Shown here in pieces: positions 1 to 7,178 of a stretch of DNA of 16,928 nucleotides. The stretch is from assembly GCA_002102825.1 (NCBI GenBank), contig DABJ01000041.1:35176-52103 (forward strand), read 5' to 3'. The notes under the pieces were generated by a model, which was not told the DNA's origin, ran no database searches, and saw only the letters and a list, made by a program, of their open reading frames with translations. Every line of letters begins with the position of its first letter. Position 1 is the stretch's first letter. The position numbers were made by a program, and so were the translations under genes. Origin of the DNA: Candidatus Gastranaerophilales bacterium HUM_12 (GTDB lineage Bacteria > Cyanobacteriota > Vampirovibrionia > Gastranaerophilales > Gastranaerophilaceae).

Positions 1-1
1 C

Positions 2-616
2 TCTATACTAAAAATGCAAGAAAAGTTGACATACATTCGAGAATTCAACAATCCGAATATTTCACCTTGTATCTACGTAATGTGGCATGAAAATCAATTC
101 TGCGTGCATGGGTTACCGGATAGAGGAAATGTGAATATATTAATAAGCAATTCTCTTGATGGAGAAATCGTTGCGCAAGTTTGTGAAAAATGGGGATTTC
201 AAATTTGTAGGGGTTCTGCAAATAGAAAAGGTTCTGTATCTTCTACATTGAAAATGCTTTCTAAATTAAAGAAAGGTGAAAATGTTGCAATTATGGTTGA
301 TGGTCCTCGGGGTCCATTGCATGAAGTTAAATCCGGTGCAATTGTTCTTGCAAGAGAAGCAAATGTTCCTATTGTACCAGTTCATTGGATTTCTACAGAT
401 AGAACATTTAAAAGACTTCCATCTTGGGATAAAATGGCATGTCCGATTGGTCCATGTCGAATTTTGAATGTATATGGAATGCCAATTTATGTTGGAGATA
501 GAGAAGACAAAGAAGTTGCTAAAGAAATTAAAGACTCATTATTGAATTTGGCAAATAATGATACTGAAAAATTTAACGAAGCAGTAAGTCAGGGATTATG
601 GAAAAGAAAAAGATAA
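2..616 (+). CDS. DUF374 lysophospholipid acyltransferase-like protein (5' partial)
   Basis: This is a probable membrane-associated acyltransferase of the DUF374 family, related to the LPLAT/LpxL enzymes that attach acyl chains to glycolipid or lipid A-type acceptors. The frame stays open to the left edge, so the first ATG at 14 may be internal. DUF374 proteins normally carry an N-terminal hydrophobic segment before the WH motif, and that segment is missing here. Counting from the ATG at 14, the catalytic-type histidine is in WHENQF (H25). It is followed by an SNSLDGE block, CRGSANRKGS and the conserved DGPRGP (D96-P101). A basic tail (LWKRKR) ends the protein. The stop overlaps the next gene by 19 bases, which suggests an operon. 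The family assignment is firm, but the acceptor substrate cannot be read from the sequence. Confidence 0.85.
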   Translation, partial: SILKMQEKLTYIREFNNPNISPCIYVMWHENQFCVHGLPDRGNVNILISNSLDGEIVAQVCEKWGFQICRGSANRKGSVSSTLKMLSKLKKGENVAIMVDGPRGPLHEVKSGAIVLAREANVPIVPVHWISTDRTFKRLPSWDKMACPIGPCRILNVYGMPIYVGDREDKEVAKEIKDSLLNLANNDTEKFNEAVSQGLWKRKR

Positions 617-1428
617 ATGTTTCAATGCTCCAAATGACATCTGTTATTGGTGATGTTGAAGCAAATTGTCAAAAGGTTAAAAATTTAATAGAAAAATATT
701 TAGATAAAAGTACAGATGTCTTAGTTCTACCGGAAGTTTGGACTGTCGGTTGGGCATGCCAGCATTTTCGAAAATCAGCGCAAGATTTGAAAGATAGTAA
801 TGTAGTTAGATTTTTATCTTCAATAGCCCAAAAATATAATATTAACATTATTGGTGGAAGTTTTATTACTGTTAAAGACGGTAAATACTACAACACTTGC
901 CCCGTAATAGACCGTAACGGGAAATTATTAACAACATATTCCAAAAATCATTTATATTCTTATTATGGTTGTGATGAGGGTAAATATATAACAGTTGGAG
1001 ATTTTCCTGTCATGGTAGAGCTTGATGGGGTTAAATTCGGACTAACAATTTGTTATGATATCAGGTTTCCTGAGATTTATAGAGCATATAGAAAATCTGG
1101 AGCTGATATTTTAGTAAATTGTGCCGCTTGGGGTTCTAAAAAGCCTATTCCGTGGGAAGTTATGACAAAATCTCGAGCTGTTGAAAACCAATGCTATATG
1201 ATTGCGTTAACTCAATGCGGTTATATTGAAAATGGAGAATACAATTTAGGAGAATCTCGAATTATAGACTATAAGGGCGAAGAACTTGCTTCTATCAAAA
1301 ATCGAGATGAAGAAAAGATTGTATCTGCTGACATTGAACTTGATGAAATGTATGATTTTAGAGAAAAATGTACTGTACTAAATGATATTAGGGATAAATA
1401 TGAGGTGAAGATATTATGCGAAAAATAA
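598..1428 (+). CDS. Carbon-nitrogen hydrolase (nitrilase superfamily, omega-amidase/Nit2-like)
   Basis: This is a 276-residue cytosolic amidohydrolase of the nitrilase superfamily. The catalytic triad is visible: E46 in LVLPEVW, K116 in YSKNHLY and C152 in LTICYDIRFPE. The CYDIRFPE context resembles Nit2-type omega-amidases, which hydrolyse the omega-amide of alpha-ketoglutaramate or alpha-ketosuccinamate, but related branches act on other small amides. The length matches the family (about 260-280). Translation starts inside the end of the preceding acyltransferase gene, and the stop overlaps the start of the downstream carboxypeptidase gene by 13 bases, so translational coupling is likely. 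There is no signal peptide. Superfamily membership is certain, but the exact substrate is inferred. Confidence 0.88.
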   Translation: MEKKKINVSMLQMTSVIGDVEANCQKVKNLIEKYLDKSTDVLVLPEVWTVGWACQHFRKSAQDLKDSNVVRFLSSIAQKYNINIIGGSFITVKDGKYYNTCPVIDRNGKLLTTYSKNHLYSYYGCDEGKYITVGDFPVMVELDGVKFGLTICYDIRFPEIYRAYRKSGADILVNCAAWGSKKPIPWEVMTKSRAVENQCYMIALTQCGYIENGEYNLGESRIIDYKGEELASIKNRDEEKIVSADIELDEMYDFREKCTVLNDIRDKYEVKILCEK

Positions 1429-2768
1429 TAGCAATGTTATTAACTTTTTTTGCAACAGTTTCAGTAGTTAGCGCCGAAACCATTACAAAAACAATTTCAT
1501 CTTTAGGTGTAAATAAAAGCGCAATAGCTGTTTCAATAAAAGAAGCTAAAACAGGGAATGAAGTATTTGCAATGAACCAAAATACTCCAATGCTTCCCGC
1601 TTCAACTCTAAAACTAGTGACAACTTATGCAGCTTTAAACACTCTAGGCAGAGACTATAATTACTCAACAAGTTTATATAAAAGCACAAATAATGATTTA
1701 TATATAAAACTCGGTGCAGACCCGTTTTTATCGTCATCTGATTTGAGCAAACTATTCCAAACTGCAAAAGAGAAAAATATCATTGCACCAAAAAATGTGT
1801 ACATTGACTCTCGAATTTTTGACAGCGTAGAATGGGGCGAAGGTTGGCAATGGGACGATGATTTGAATCCTCTAATGCCTAAATTTAGCGCTTATAACTT
1901 AGACGGAAATTTGTTGAAAATCGAAATTACTCCAACTGTTAACAATACACCTGCAACAATTGTGACAAAACCGTTTTATCCTTTAACATTTATGAACCTT
2001 GTTACAACATCTTTAACCGATAAAAATTCTGTAAAATTATCAAGAAATGCAAATTTAGCTCCAAATATTTTAACTGCAGAGGGTGTTGTTTCTAAAACTG
2101 AATTTCTAAAAGTTCCTGTAAATAACACTCGAAGGTACTTTGTGCTTAGAACAGAAGAAGTTTTAAGAGATAAAAAGTTTGACTACTTCAAACCTATAAC
2201 AAATGTTTCTTTACCTGTAAAAAATGTTTATAAAGTCGCAGAAGTGACTCATAGCATTGAAGATGCTCTAACTGAGATTTTACAAAACAGCAATAATATG
2301 GTTGCAGAAACAACATTCAAACTTGCAGGTAGTATTTGGGCAAAATCACAAGGAAACCTTAACAATTCAATGGATATGTTGAATTCTTACCTGAAAAATT
2401 TAGGGTTAAATACCGATAATATCAGAATTGTTGATGGAAGTGGAGTTTCAAAAAACAATATCATGACGTCCGATTTTATGACATCATTCCTTGTAAAAAT
2501 TTATTCGGATTCTAATTTTGAGGAATTTGAAGCATATATGCCATCTCCAGGGGAGGGAACTCTGAAAAACAGAATGTTATATTTCAAAGACAATTTAAAA
2601 GCCAAAACAGGAACATTGTCTGATACAAGCGCAATTGCAGGATATATCACAACAAGAAAAGGTAAAACTTATACCTTTGATATTATGATAAACGATGCTA
2701 AAACATCTCCTGCCGATAAAAAGAATATTGAAGAGCAAATTCTTCGCAATGTATATGTAAATTACTAG
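1416..2768 (+). CDS. dacB: D-alanyl-D-alanine carboxypeptidase/endopeptidase, PBP4 (peptidase S13) family
   Basis: This is a 450-residue secreted penicillin-binding protein of the PBP4/S13 class. It trims terminal D-Ala from peptidoglycan stem peptides or cleaves cross-links. A signal peptide is evident: MRKI, a hydrophobic core, then VSA before E21, giving export with possible cleavage after A20. All three serine DD-peptidase motifs are present: SxxK as S63-T-L-K66 (preceded by PMLPA), SxN as S292-N293-N294, and KTG as K397-T398-G399. The long stretch between SxxK and SxN (residues 67-291) fits the inserted domains typical of class C PBPs. The length is normal. The gene overlaps the upstream amidohydrolase by 13 bases and is followed 12 bases later by a glycosyltransferase, so it sits in an envelope-related operon. 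Confidence 0.93.
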   Translation: MRKIIAMLLTFFATVSVVSAETITKTISSLGVNKSAIAVSIKEAKTGNEVFAMNQNTPMLPASTLKLVTTYAALNTLGRDYNYSTSLYKSTNNDLYIKLGADPFLSSSDLSKLFQTAKEKNIIAPKNVYIDSRIFDSVEWGEGWQWDDDLNPLMPKFSAYNLDGNLLKIEITPTVNNTPATIVTKPFYPLTFMNLVTTSLTDKNSVKLSRNANLAPNILTAEGVVSKTEFLKVPVNNTRRYFVLRTEEVLRDKKFDYFKPITNVSLPVKNVYKVAEVTHSIEDALTEILQNSNNMVAETTFKLAGSIWAKSQGNLNNSMDMLNSYLKNLGLNTDNIRIVDGSGVSKNNIMTSDFMTSFLVKIYSDSNFEEFEAYMPSPGEGTLKNRMLYFKDNLKAKTGTLSDTSAIAGYITTRKGKTYTFDIMINDAKTSPADKKNIEEQILRNVYVNY

Positions 2769-2780
2769 AGGATATAAAAT

Positions 2781-3656
2781 ATGTACGAACCGGAATTTAC
2801 CGTAATCACACCAACCTATAATATTGTTGATAACAACCAAGCTGATGATTTTACACTACTTGTATCATTGTTGGGAAAGCAAACTTATCCATATATTGAA
2901 CATATTATTATCGACAACAATTCTCAAGATGGAACTGTTGATTTCTTGAAAGAATACAAAAATAGTGGTTATATAAGCTTTTTCTCAGAACCCGATAGAG
3001 GAAAGTTTGATGCTATGAATAAGGGAATTCTTCGTGCAAAAGGTAAATATATCGGATTTTTAAGTTGCGATGATTTTTATCACGATATCACCGGAATTGC
3101 AGATATTATAAATGTTATGGAAGAAGAAAATGCCGATTTTTGTTTTTTCCCATCATATTGTATTCAACCTGACGGCACAGCATTTCAATTTATCCCATCA
3201 ATGTTAAATGTTTTCCAAGTTGCGCCATGCCCAAGACAAGCAATTATTTTTAAACGAGCTGCATTAGAAAAAATGTCATTTTTTGATGAAAAATTTAAAT
3301 TAATGGCAGATTATGATTTGATTATCAGATGTATTCTTGCAGGGTTAAAAGGGGTAATGTTTGACGGAAACATTGTAACTTACAAAATGGGTGAGCAAAT
3401 TATGAAACACTCTGTTCAATCAGAAGCAGAATGTAACCACATTTTCTACAAAAATTACAAAACAATGTACCAAATGACAAATGAAGTGTTAGAAAGAATG
3501 GTTAAGTATTCTGAGATTCCAAAACCGTTGTTAGATAAACTTGTTCTTAAATTTCCACAAGAGGATAGAGAAATGTTTTATGACCGATATCAACAGATGT
3601 ATGATATGCGAATACAAGCAGTCCGTAACATGCGGGAACAAGAACGCAGAAGATAA
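2781..3656 (+). CDS. Glycosyltransferase family 2 (GT-A fold)
   Basis: This is a 291-residue glycosyltransferase expected to move a sugar from a nucleotide-sugar donor onto a glycan or lipid acceptor. The GT-A features in order are the VITPTYN start of the nucleotide-binding strand (residues 8-14), IIDNNSQDGT (about 43-52), SEPDRGKFDAMNKG (69-82, a very typical GT2 block), and the DxD-like metal site at SCDD (95-98). There is no transmembrane segment. The C-terminus is an extended basic helix with several arginines (ending QERRR), which could help it bind the membrane face. AGAGGA lies a few bases ahead of the ATG. It is the last gene of the left-hand + strand run, and 126 bases separate it from the next gene. 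The acceptor and sugar are unknown; surface polysaccharide synthesis is an inference from context. Confidence 0.9.
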   Translation: MYEPEFTVITPTYNIVDNNQADDFTLLVSLLGKQTYPYIEHIIIDNNSQDGTVDFLKEYKNSGYISFFSEPDRGKFDAMNKGILRAKGKYIGFLSCDDFYHDITGIADIINVMEEENADFCFFPSYCIQPDGTAFQFIPSMLNVFQVAPCPRQAIIFKRAALEKMSFFDEKFKLMADYDLIIRCILAGLKGVMFDGNIVTYKMGEQIMKHSVQSEAECNHIFYKNYKTMYQMTNEVLERMVKYSEIPKPLLDKLVLKFPQEDREMFYDRYQQMYDMRIQAVRNMREQERRR

Positions 3657-3715
3657 TTGACTATTCACCTCGCGCCATTTTCTAAAACTTTTTTTGTAAA
3701 ATCTTATTAAAATAT

Positions 3716-3743
3716 TTGCAAAAAATATTTTCAAGTCTATAAT
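3716..3743 (+). promoter_or_regulatory. Sigma-70-type promoter for the 3783 oxidoreductase
   Basis: TTGCAA (3716-3721), a 16-base spacer and a perfect TATAAT (3738-3743) lie 39 bases ahead of the ATG at 3783. The surrounding DNA is rich in A and T runs. No hairpin terminator was found between the preceding glycosyltransferase and this site, so some read-through from upstream remains possible. Confidence 0.6.
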
Positions 3744-3782
3744 TAAAATAAGATAGTTATTATATTAGAAAGTTAGGAAAAG

Positions 3783-4781
3783 ATGAGTGAACAAAAAATA
3801 GCAGTATTAGGTTGCGGACTTTGGGGACGTAATATCGTTCGTAATTTTTACAATTTAAATGCTTTAGGAATGGTTTGCGATTTAGATGATGATAATATCG
3901 CAAAAGTTAAAGAACAATATCCCGGAATTAAAACTACAAAAGATTTTCATGATATTTTAAATTCAAAAGAAATAACAGGAGTTGTCGTTGTAACTCCGTC
4001 ACATACACACTTTAAATTCGTTAAAGCAATGCTTGAAGCCGGTAAGCATGTTTATGTTGAAAAACCTATTTCGACTGTAGCTCAAGAAGCTAGAGATTTG
4101 ACAGATTTGGCTGATAGCAAAGGTTTAGTTTTAATGGTTGGTCACTTGTTGTTGTACCACCCGGCAGTTAACAGGTTGAAAATGTTAGTTGAAGAAGGCG
4201 CTTTGGGTGATATCGTTTATGCTCAAAGTGATAGATTGAATATCAACTACTTCAAAAATGATAGAAGTGTAATGTGGGATTTAGCACCACACGATGTATC
4301 TATGATTAGCTATGTCTTAGGTAAAAATCCTCAGCACGTAATTTCTGCAATCGGTTGTTCTTCTGATGGTAACGATATTATGGATATTACTCATATCGGT
4401 ATCAAAATGGAAGGTGGAGCTGTTGCTCATATTACAGACAGTTGGATTACACCTAAAAAACACGTTCAATTATTAGTTAGAGGAACTAAGAAAACTGCAA
4501 TTCTAGATGATACAGTTCCGGAACATAAATTGACTATTTATGACAACTTTAAAGCAGGTAGCAGTGAAAATATTCAGCTTGACTATTTGGAAATCGAACC
4601 GTTAAAACTTGAATGTCAGCACTTCATCAGTTGTTGTGAAACAGGTAAAAAAGCAAGATCAGATGGAGAAAATGGTTTTATCGTTGTAAGTATTTTGGAA
4701 GAAGCAGAAAAAATTATGCTTGGTGATAGAGCAAAAAATCTTGACCACGTTGATTTTGCACTTTCTAGAACTAAGAAATAA
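3783..4781 (+). CDS. Gfo/Idh/MocA-family NAD(P)-dependent dehydrogenase, WlbA/WbpB-like
   Basis: This is a 332-residue dehydrogenase with an N-terminal Rossmann fold and a C-terminal alpha/beta substrate domain. The dinucleotide site reads GCGLWG (G10-x-G12-x-x-G15). The family's EKP motif with the catalytic-type lysine is E93-K94-P95. The VGHLLLYHPAV block and the WDLAPHDVSM block (D and H positions near the active site) are the pattern seen in sugar-nucleotide 3-dehydrogenases such as WlbA/WbpB, which oxidise UDP-GlcNAc uronates on the way to diamino-uronic acid residues of surface glycans. The exact substrate is inferred only from these motifs and from the adjacent glycosyltransferase. An AGGAAAAG ribosome site precedes the ATG. 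The gene has its own promoter and is followed by a hairpin. Confidence 0.88.
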   Translation: MSEQKIAVLGCGLWGRNIVRNFYNLNALGMVCDLDDDNIAKVKEQYPGIKTTKDFHDILNSKEITGVVVVTPSHTHFKFVKAMLEAGKHVYVEKPISTVAQEARDLTDLADSKGLVLMVGHLLLYHPAVNRLKMLVEEGALGDIVYAQSDRLNINYFKNDRSVMWDLAPHDVSMISYVLGKNPQHVISAIGCSSDGNDIMDITHIGIKMEGGAVAHITDSWITPKKHVQLLVRGTKKTAILDDTVPEHKLTIYDNFKAGSSENIQLDYLEIEPLKLECQHFISCCETGKKARSDGENGFIVVSILEEAEKIMLGDRAKNLDHVDFALSRTKK

Positions 4782-4784
4782 TAA
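4756..4784 (+). promoter_or_regulatory. Possible promoter for the 4862 gene cluster, inside the end of the dehydrogenase gene
   Basis: TTGCAC (4756-4761), a 17-base spacer and TAATAA (4779-4784) overlap the stop codon of the upstream gene. Initiation here would give a leader of roughly 70 bases that includes the hairpin at 4798-4835. This is a pattern match only. It is worth noting because only 26 bases separate the hairpin from the next start codon, which leaves no room for a promoter after it. Confidence 0.3.
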
Positions 4785-4797
4785 GTTTTAAATTTGT

Positions 4798-4835
4798 ATT
4801 ACTACGGGAGACGAAAGTTTTTCGTAGTAATTTTT
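4798..4835 (+). terminator. Hairpin with T-run: terminator or leader attenuator
   Basis: ATTACTACG (4798-4806) pairs perfectly with CGTAGTAAT (4823-4831), and TTTT follows directly. An inner hairpin, ACGAAA (4811-4816) with TTTCGT (4820-4825), shares three bases with the outer stem. The CGT can therefore pair with either of two ACG copies (4804-4806 or 4811-4813). It looks like an intrinsic terminator for the dehydrogenase gene, with likely partial read-through into the next cluster. Confidence 0.65.
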
Positions 4836-4861
4836 AAAAAGTAAGAGAGGATTAGGGATTT

Positions 4862-5485
4862 ATGAAAATTAAAGATAATATGGCAAATATCGTGTCTGTT
4901 TCACGTATTTTTGTGGCTTATATTGCAATTGGTTTATTGTTTGTTAAATCAACTTATGCTTATTCTTGGGCAGTAATTTTGACAGCAGTAGCATTTGCGA
5001 TGGACGGATTAGATGGATATATCGCAAGAAAATACAACCAATCATCTGAATGGGGTTCTGTTCTAGATATTATGGGTGACAGAATTGTTGAAGCTTCATA
5101 TTGGATAGTATTTGCAGTTTTGGGTTGGTTAAATATTTTATTCCCATTGATTTGTGTTGCAAGAGCATTCACAACAGATAGTATTAGAAGTGTCGCACTA
5201 TCAAAAGGTATGACTGCATTTGGCGAAAAAACAATGCAATCTACTTCTTGGGGTAAATTTATTTGTGCATCAAGATTTATGAGAATTAGCTATGCAGTTG
5301 CAAAAGTTGCGGCATTCATCTTGTTAATTTTTGCTTATATTCCGAATTTATGCTCTTGTATCGCTCTTCCATTGAGAATGATTGCAGTTGCGTTTGCATG
5401 GATTGCAATTATTTTCTGTGTAGTTCGTGCAATTCCGGTTGTTGCCGAAAGTGGTAAATTATTCGAGAAAAAACAGGAAGACTAA
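4862..5485 (+). CDS. CDP-alcohol phosphatidyltransferase (PgsA-like)
   Basis: This is a 207-residue integral membrane enzyme that transfers a phosphatidyl group from CDP-diacylglycerol to an alcohol. The complete family signature D-x2-DG-x2-AR-x8-G-x3-D-x3-D is present: D48, D51-G52, A55-R56, G65, D69 and D73. The protein is strongly hydrophobic, with several membrane segments (about 10-28, 34-47, 78-98, 140-160 and 165-190). The N-terminus (ANIVSVSRI) resembles phosphatidylglycerophosphate synthases, so glycerol-3-phosphate is the likely acceptor. Serine or inositol-phosphate branches cannot be excluded without a tree, so no symbol is assigned. An AGAGGATTAGGGA stretch just ahead of the ATG provides the ribosome site. 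An ATG at 4880 is a possible alternative start. TrmL follows 5 bases downstream. Confidence 0.85.
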   Translation: MKIKDNMANIVSVSRIFVAYIAIGLLFVKSTYAYSWAVILTAVAFAMDGLDGYIARKYNQSSEWGSVLDIMGDRIVEASYWIVFAVLGWLNILFPLICVARAFTTDSIRSVALSKGMTAFGEKTMQSTSWGKFICASRFMRISYAVAKVAAFILLIFAYIPNLCSCIALPLRMIAVAFAWIAIIFCVVRAIPVVAESGKLFEKKQED

Positions 5486-5490
5486 TCGTT

Positions 5491-5940
5491 ATGGCAAAGT
5501 TAAATATTGTATTATATGAACCTGAAATTCCTCAAAACACGGGGAATATCGCAAGATTGTGTGCTTGTTGCGGTGCAAGTTTGTATTTGGTCGGGAAGTT
5601 AGGTTTTTCCCTATCCAGCAAATACACAAAGCGTGCAGGTCTTGATTATTGGGACAGTGTAGATTTGCATAAACTAGAGTCTATGGACGAGTTGTATGAT
5701 GAATTTCCAGATGGAACTTTTTATTATTTGACAACAAAAGCAGATAAATTATATACGGATATTGAATTTAAAGATGGAGATTTCATTGTTTTCGGACCGG
5801 AAACAAGAGGATTACCGGACAAATACGTTAGAGATTCTCATGCCAGAACAATCCCGATGAAAGAGGGACAACGAAGCTTAAATCTTTCAAATTCAGTAGC
5901 AATTGTAGCTTATGAAGCGATACGACAAAATGGATTATAG
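5491..5940 (+). CDS. trmL: tRNA (cytidine(34)-2'-O)-methyltransferase TrmL
   Basis: This is a 149-residue SPOUT-class RNA methyltransferase, expected to methylate the 2'-hydroxyl of the wobble base C34 or cmnm5U34 in leucine tRNAs using AdoMet. The single SPOUT domain is complete. NTGNIAR (16-22) is the family's N-terminal motif, FGPETRGLP (101-109) is the AdoMet-knot loop, and IPM with RSLNLSNSVAI (121-138) forms the trefoil knot. The length is typical of TrmL (about 150-160), and there is no extra RNA-binding domain, which argues against TrmH/RlmB. It lies 5 bases after the phosphatidyltransferase gene and overlaps the next gene, so it is cotranscribed. The other annotation found in databases for this family is simply SpoU-family methyltransferase. 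Confidence 0.93.
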   Translation: MAKLNIVLYEPEIPQNTGNIARLCACCGASLYLVGKLGFSLSSKYTKRAGLDYWDSVDLHKLESMDELYDEFPDGTFYYLTTKADKLYTDIEFKDGDFIVFGPETRGLPDKYVRDSHARTIPMKEGQRSLNLSNSVAIVAYEAIRQNGL

Positions 5941-6763
5941 ATTACCAAAACGCATTGAAAATTCAAATAAATCAACTTATGGCAGAGTTTTAAATATTGC
6001 AGGCTCTGATTATATGACAGGAGCTGCTTATTTGTCTAGTGTTTCAGCACTCAAGGTTGGTTGTGGATATTGCTTTTTGTGTTCAACAGAAAGAGTTATC
6101 TCCGCAGTTGCAGCACAAACTCAGAATATCGTTTTTATGCCGTTGAACGATTTAGAAAAATCTTTGCAAGAAAACATTTTTGATGTTGTTGAAATCGGTT
6201 GTGGTTTATCTCAATCAGATACTGCGGTTGAAATTTTCAATACTACAATAAAAAATATTTCTAAAGACAAAATTTTGCTTATTGATGCCGATGGATTGAA
6301 TATTCTATCAAAAGAACCTCAAATATTTACATCTCTAAATTTGAGAAATATTGTCTTAACACCACACCCTAAAGAAGCCGCGAGATTGCTAGATTGTACA
6401 CTTGAAGAGGTTTTAGATAATACATTTGAATCTGCGCAAAAAATCTCTCGAATTTATAATGCAATAACTGTTTTAAAAACTCATAGAACGGTTGTTGTAT
6501 CACCAGAGGGAAAAACGTATATAAATACAACAGGGAACAATTCTATGGCAAAAGCAGGATCAGGAGATGTTCTTGCCGGCATGATATCAGGATTTGCAGC
6601 ACAAAAGATAGATTTGTTTGAAGCTTGCGTAATTGGAGTTTACTTGCACGGATTGTCCGGAGATTTGGCAAAAGAAGAGCTTACCGAATATTCAGTTATG
6701 GCTGAAGATTTGATAAGCTACATTCCTTTATCAATTAAAAAATATACTAAGCAATTCTGCTAA
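5912..6763 (+). CDS. nnrD: ADP/ATP-dependent NAD(P)H-hydrate dehydratase (stand-alone NnrD)
   Basis: This 283-residue carbohydrate-kinase-like enzyme repairs damaged NAD(P)HX back to NAD(P)H at the expense of ADP or ATP. Recognisable blocks are TYGRVLNIAGS and MTGAAYLSS near the N-terminus, LIDADGLN in the middle, TPHPKEAARLL (150-160), and NTTGNNSMAKAGSGDVLAGMISG with the anion-hole and catalytic AGSGD at 215-219 (D219). Only the dehydratase domain is present. The NnrE epimerase domain that is often fused N-terminally (about 500 residues in total) is absent. The start is uncertain: the ATG at 5912 overlaps trmL by 29 bases and has no ribosome site, while the ATG at 5930 (MDYRLPK) overlaps by 11 and is equally plausible. 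The 3' end overlaps the convergent small gene by 17 bases. Cotranscription with trmL is likely. Confidence 0.92.
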   Translation: MKRYDKMDYRLPKRIENSNKSTYGRVLNIAGSDYMTGAAYLSSVSALKVGCGYCFLCSTERVISAVAAQTQNIVFMPLNDLEKSLQENIFDVVEIGCGLSQSDTAVEIFNTTIKNISKDKILLIDADGLNILSKEPQIFTSLNLRNIVLTPHPKEAARLLDCTLEEVLDNTFESAQKISRIYNAITVLKTHRTVVVSPEGKTYINTTGNNSMAKAGSGDVLAGMISGFAAQKIDLFEACVIGVYLHGLSGDLAKEELTEYSVMAEDLISYIPLSIKKYTKQFC

Positions 6764-7007
6764 AACGAGCAGGAACTTCTTTTGCAGGTGTTCCGTGTGA
6801 AACAGCATAAGCCATATTCAATTTAGCAAAGTCGTTATTTTGAGCATTATCAATTTTATTTAAATTTTCTAACAATTTTTTAGCAGCATCTTTTTCTGCT
6901 TGAGAATAAACTTTTCCTGCGTTAACGTATTCATATCTTTTAGTAACTGCTTTCAAGCCTTTTGTTAGCATATCTTCTCTACCGGTAAATGTAACTTTGT
7001 TAATCAT
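6747..7007 (-). CDS. Small protein of unknown function (86 aa)
   Basis: I do not recognise a family. The protein has 86 residues and begins MINKVTFTGRED. It is rich in Lys, Ala and Asn, and is predicted mostly helical, with amphipathic stretches around residues 12-55. There is no signal peptide, membrane segment or cysteine. It is believable as a gene because AAGGAGA lies 5 bases ahead of the ATG (an excellent ribosome site), and because the frame fills the space between the speD hairpin and the convergent nnrD stop, overlapping nnrD by 17 bases. I have the impression that short V/I-x-F-T-G N-termini recur in hypothetical proteins of gut Melainabacteria, but this is memory and unverified. It could be a lineage-specific structural or regulatory protein. 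Confidence 0.72.
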   Translation of the reverse strand: MINKVTFTGREDMLTKGLKAVTKRYEYVNAGKVYSQAEKDAAKKLLENLNKIDNAQNNDFAKLNMAYAVSHGTPAKEVPARFSRIA

Positions 7008-7072
7008 TATTTTCTCCTTTTTATTTTTACCTTTCCTACTTTATAATTAGTAAACAACTTTAATCCTATAAA

Positions 7073-7119
7073 AGAATAGTCCAATCGGGTAATTTTACTC
7101 TCCCCACTTGGACTATTCT
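7073..7119 (-). terminator. Strong hairpin downstream of speD
   Basis: AGAATAGTCCAA (7073-7084) and TTGGACTATTCT (7108-7119) form a perfect 12-bp stem. The 23-base loop can form a second small stem (GGGTAA with TTACTC). On the - strand the stem is followed by TTTTATAGG, a modest T-run, so it fits an intrinsic terminator for speD. Read on the + strand, the tail is CTCTTTCTT, so activity in both directions is uncertain. Confidence 0.7.
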
Positions 7120-7178
7120 CTTTCTTATTATACCTTTATTGTACTTTGTAATTTTATTAAGTCTATAACTCTAAAGAA

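Noticed and set aside
1546..1767. Antisense open frame of 73 codons inside the carboxypeptidase gene
   Set aside because: It lies wholly opposite a gene with all catalytic motifs intact, has no ribosome site and an unconvincing composition. Similar shadows at 2595-2840, 3531-3734, 4960-5172, 10613-10813, 11506-11703, 12212-12445, 13985-14227 and 14307-14495 were dropped for the same reason.
3657..3715. Terminator after the glycosyltransferase gene
   Set aside because: There is a T-run (about 3690-3696) but no convincing stem precedes it.
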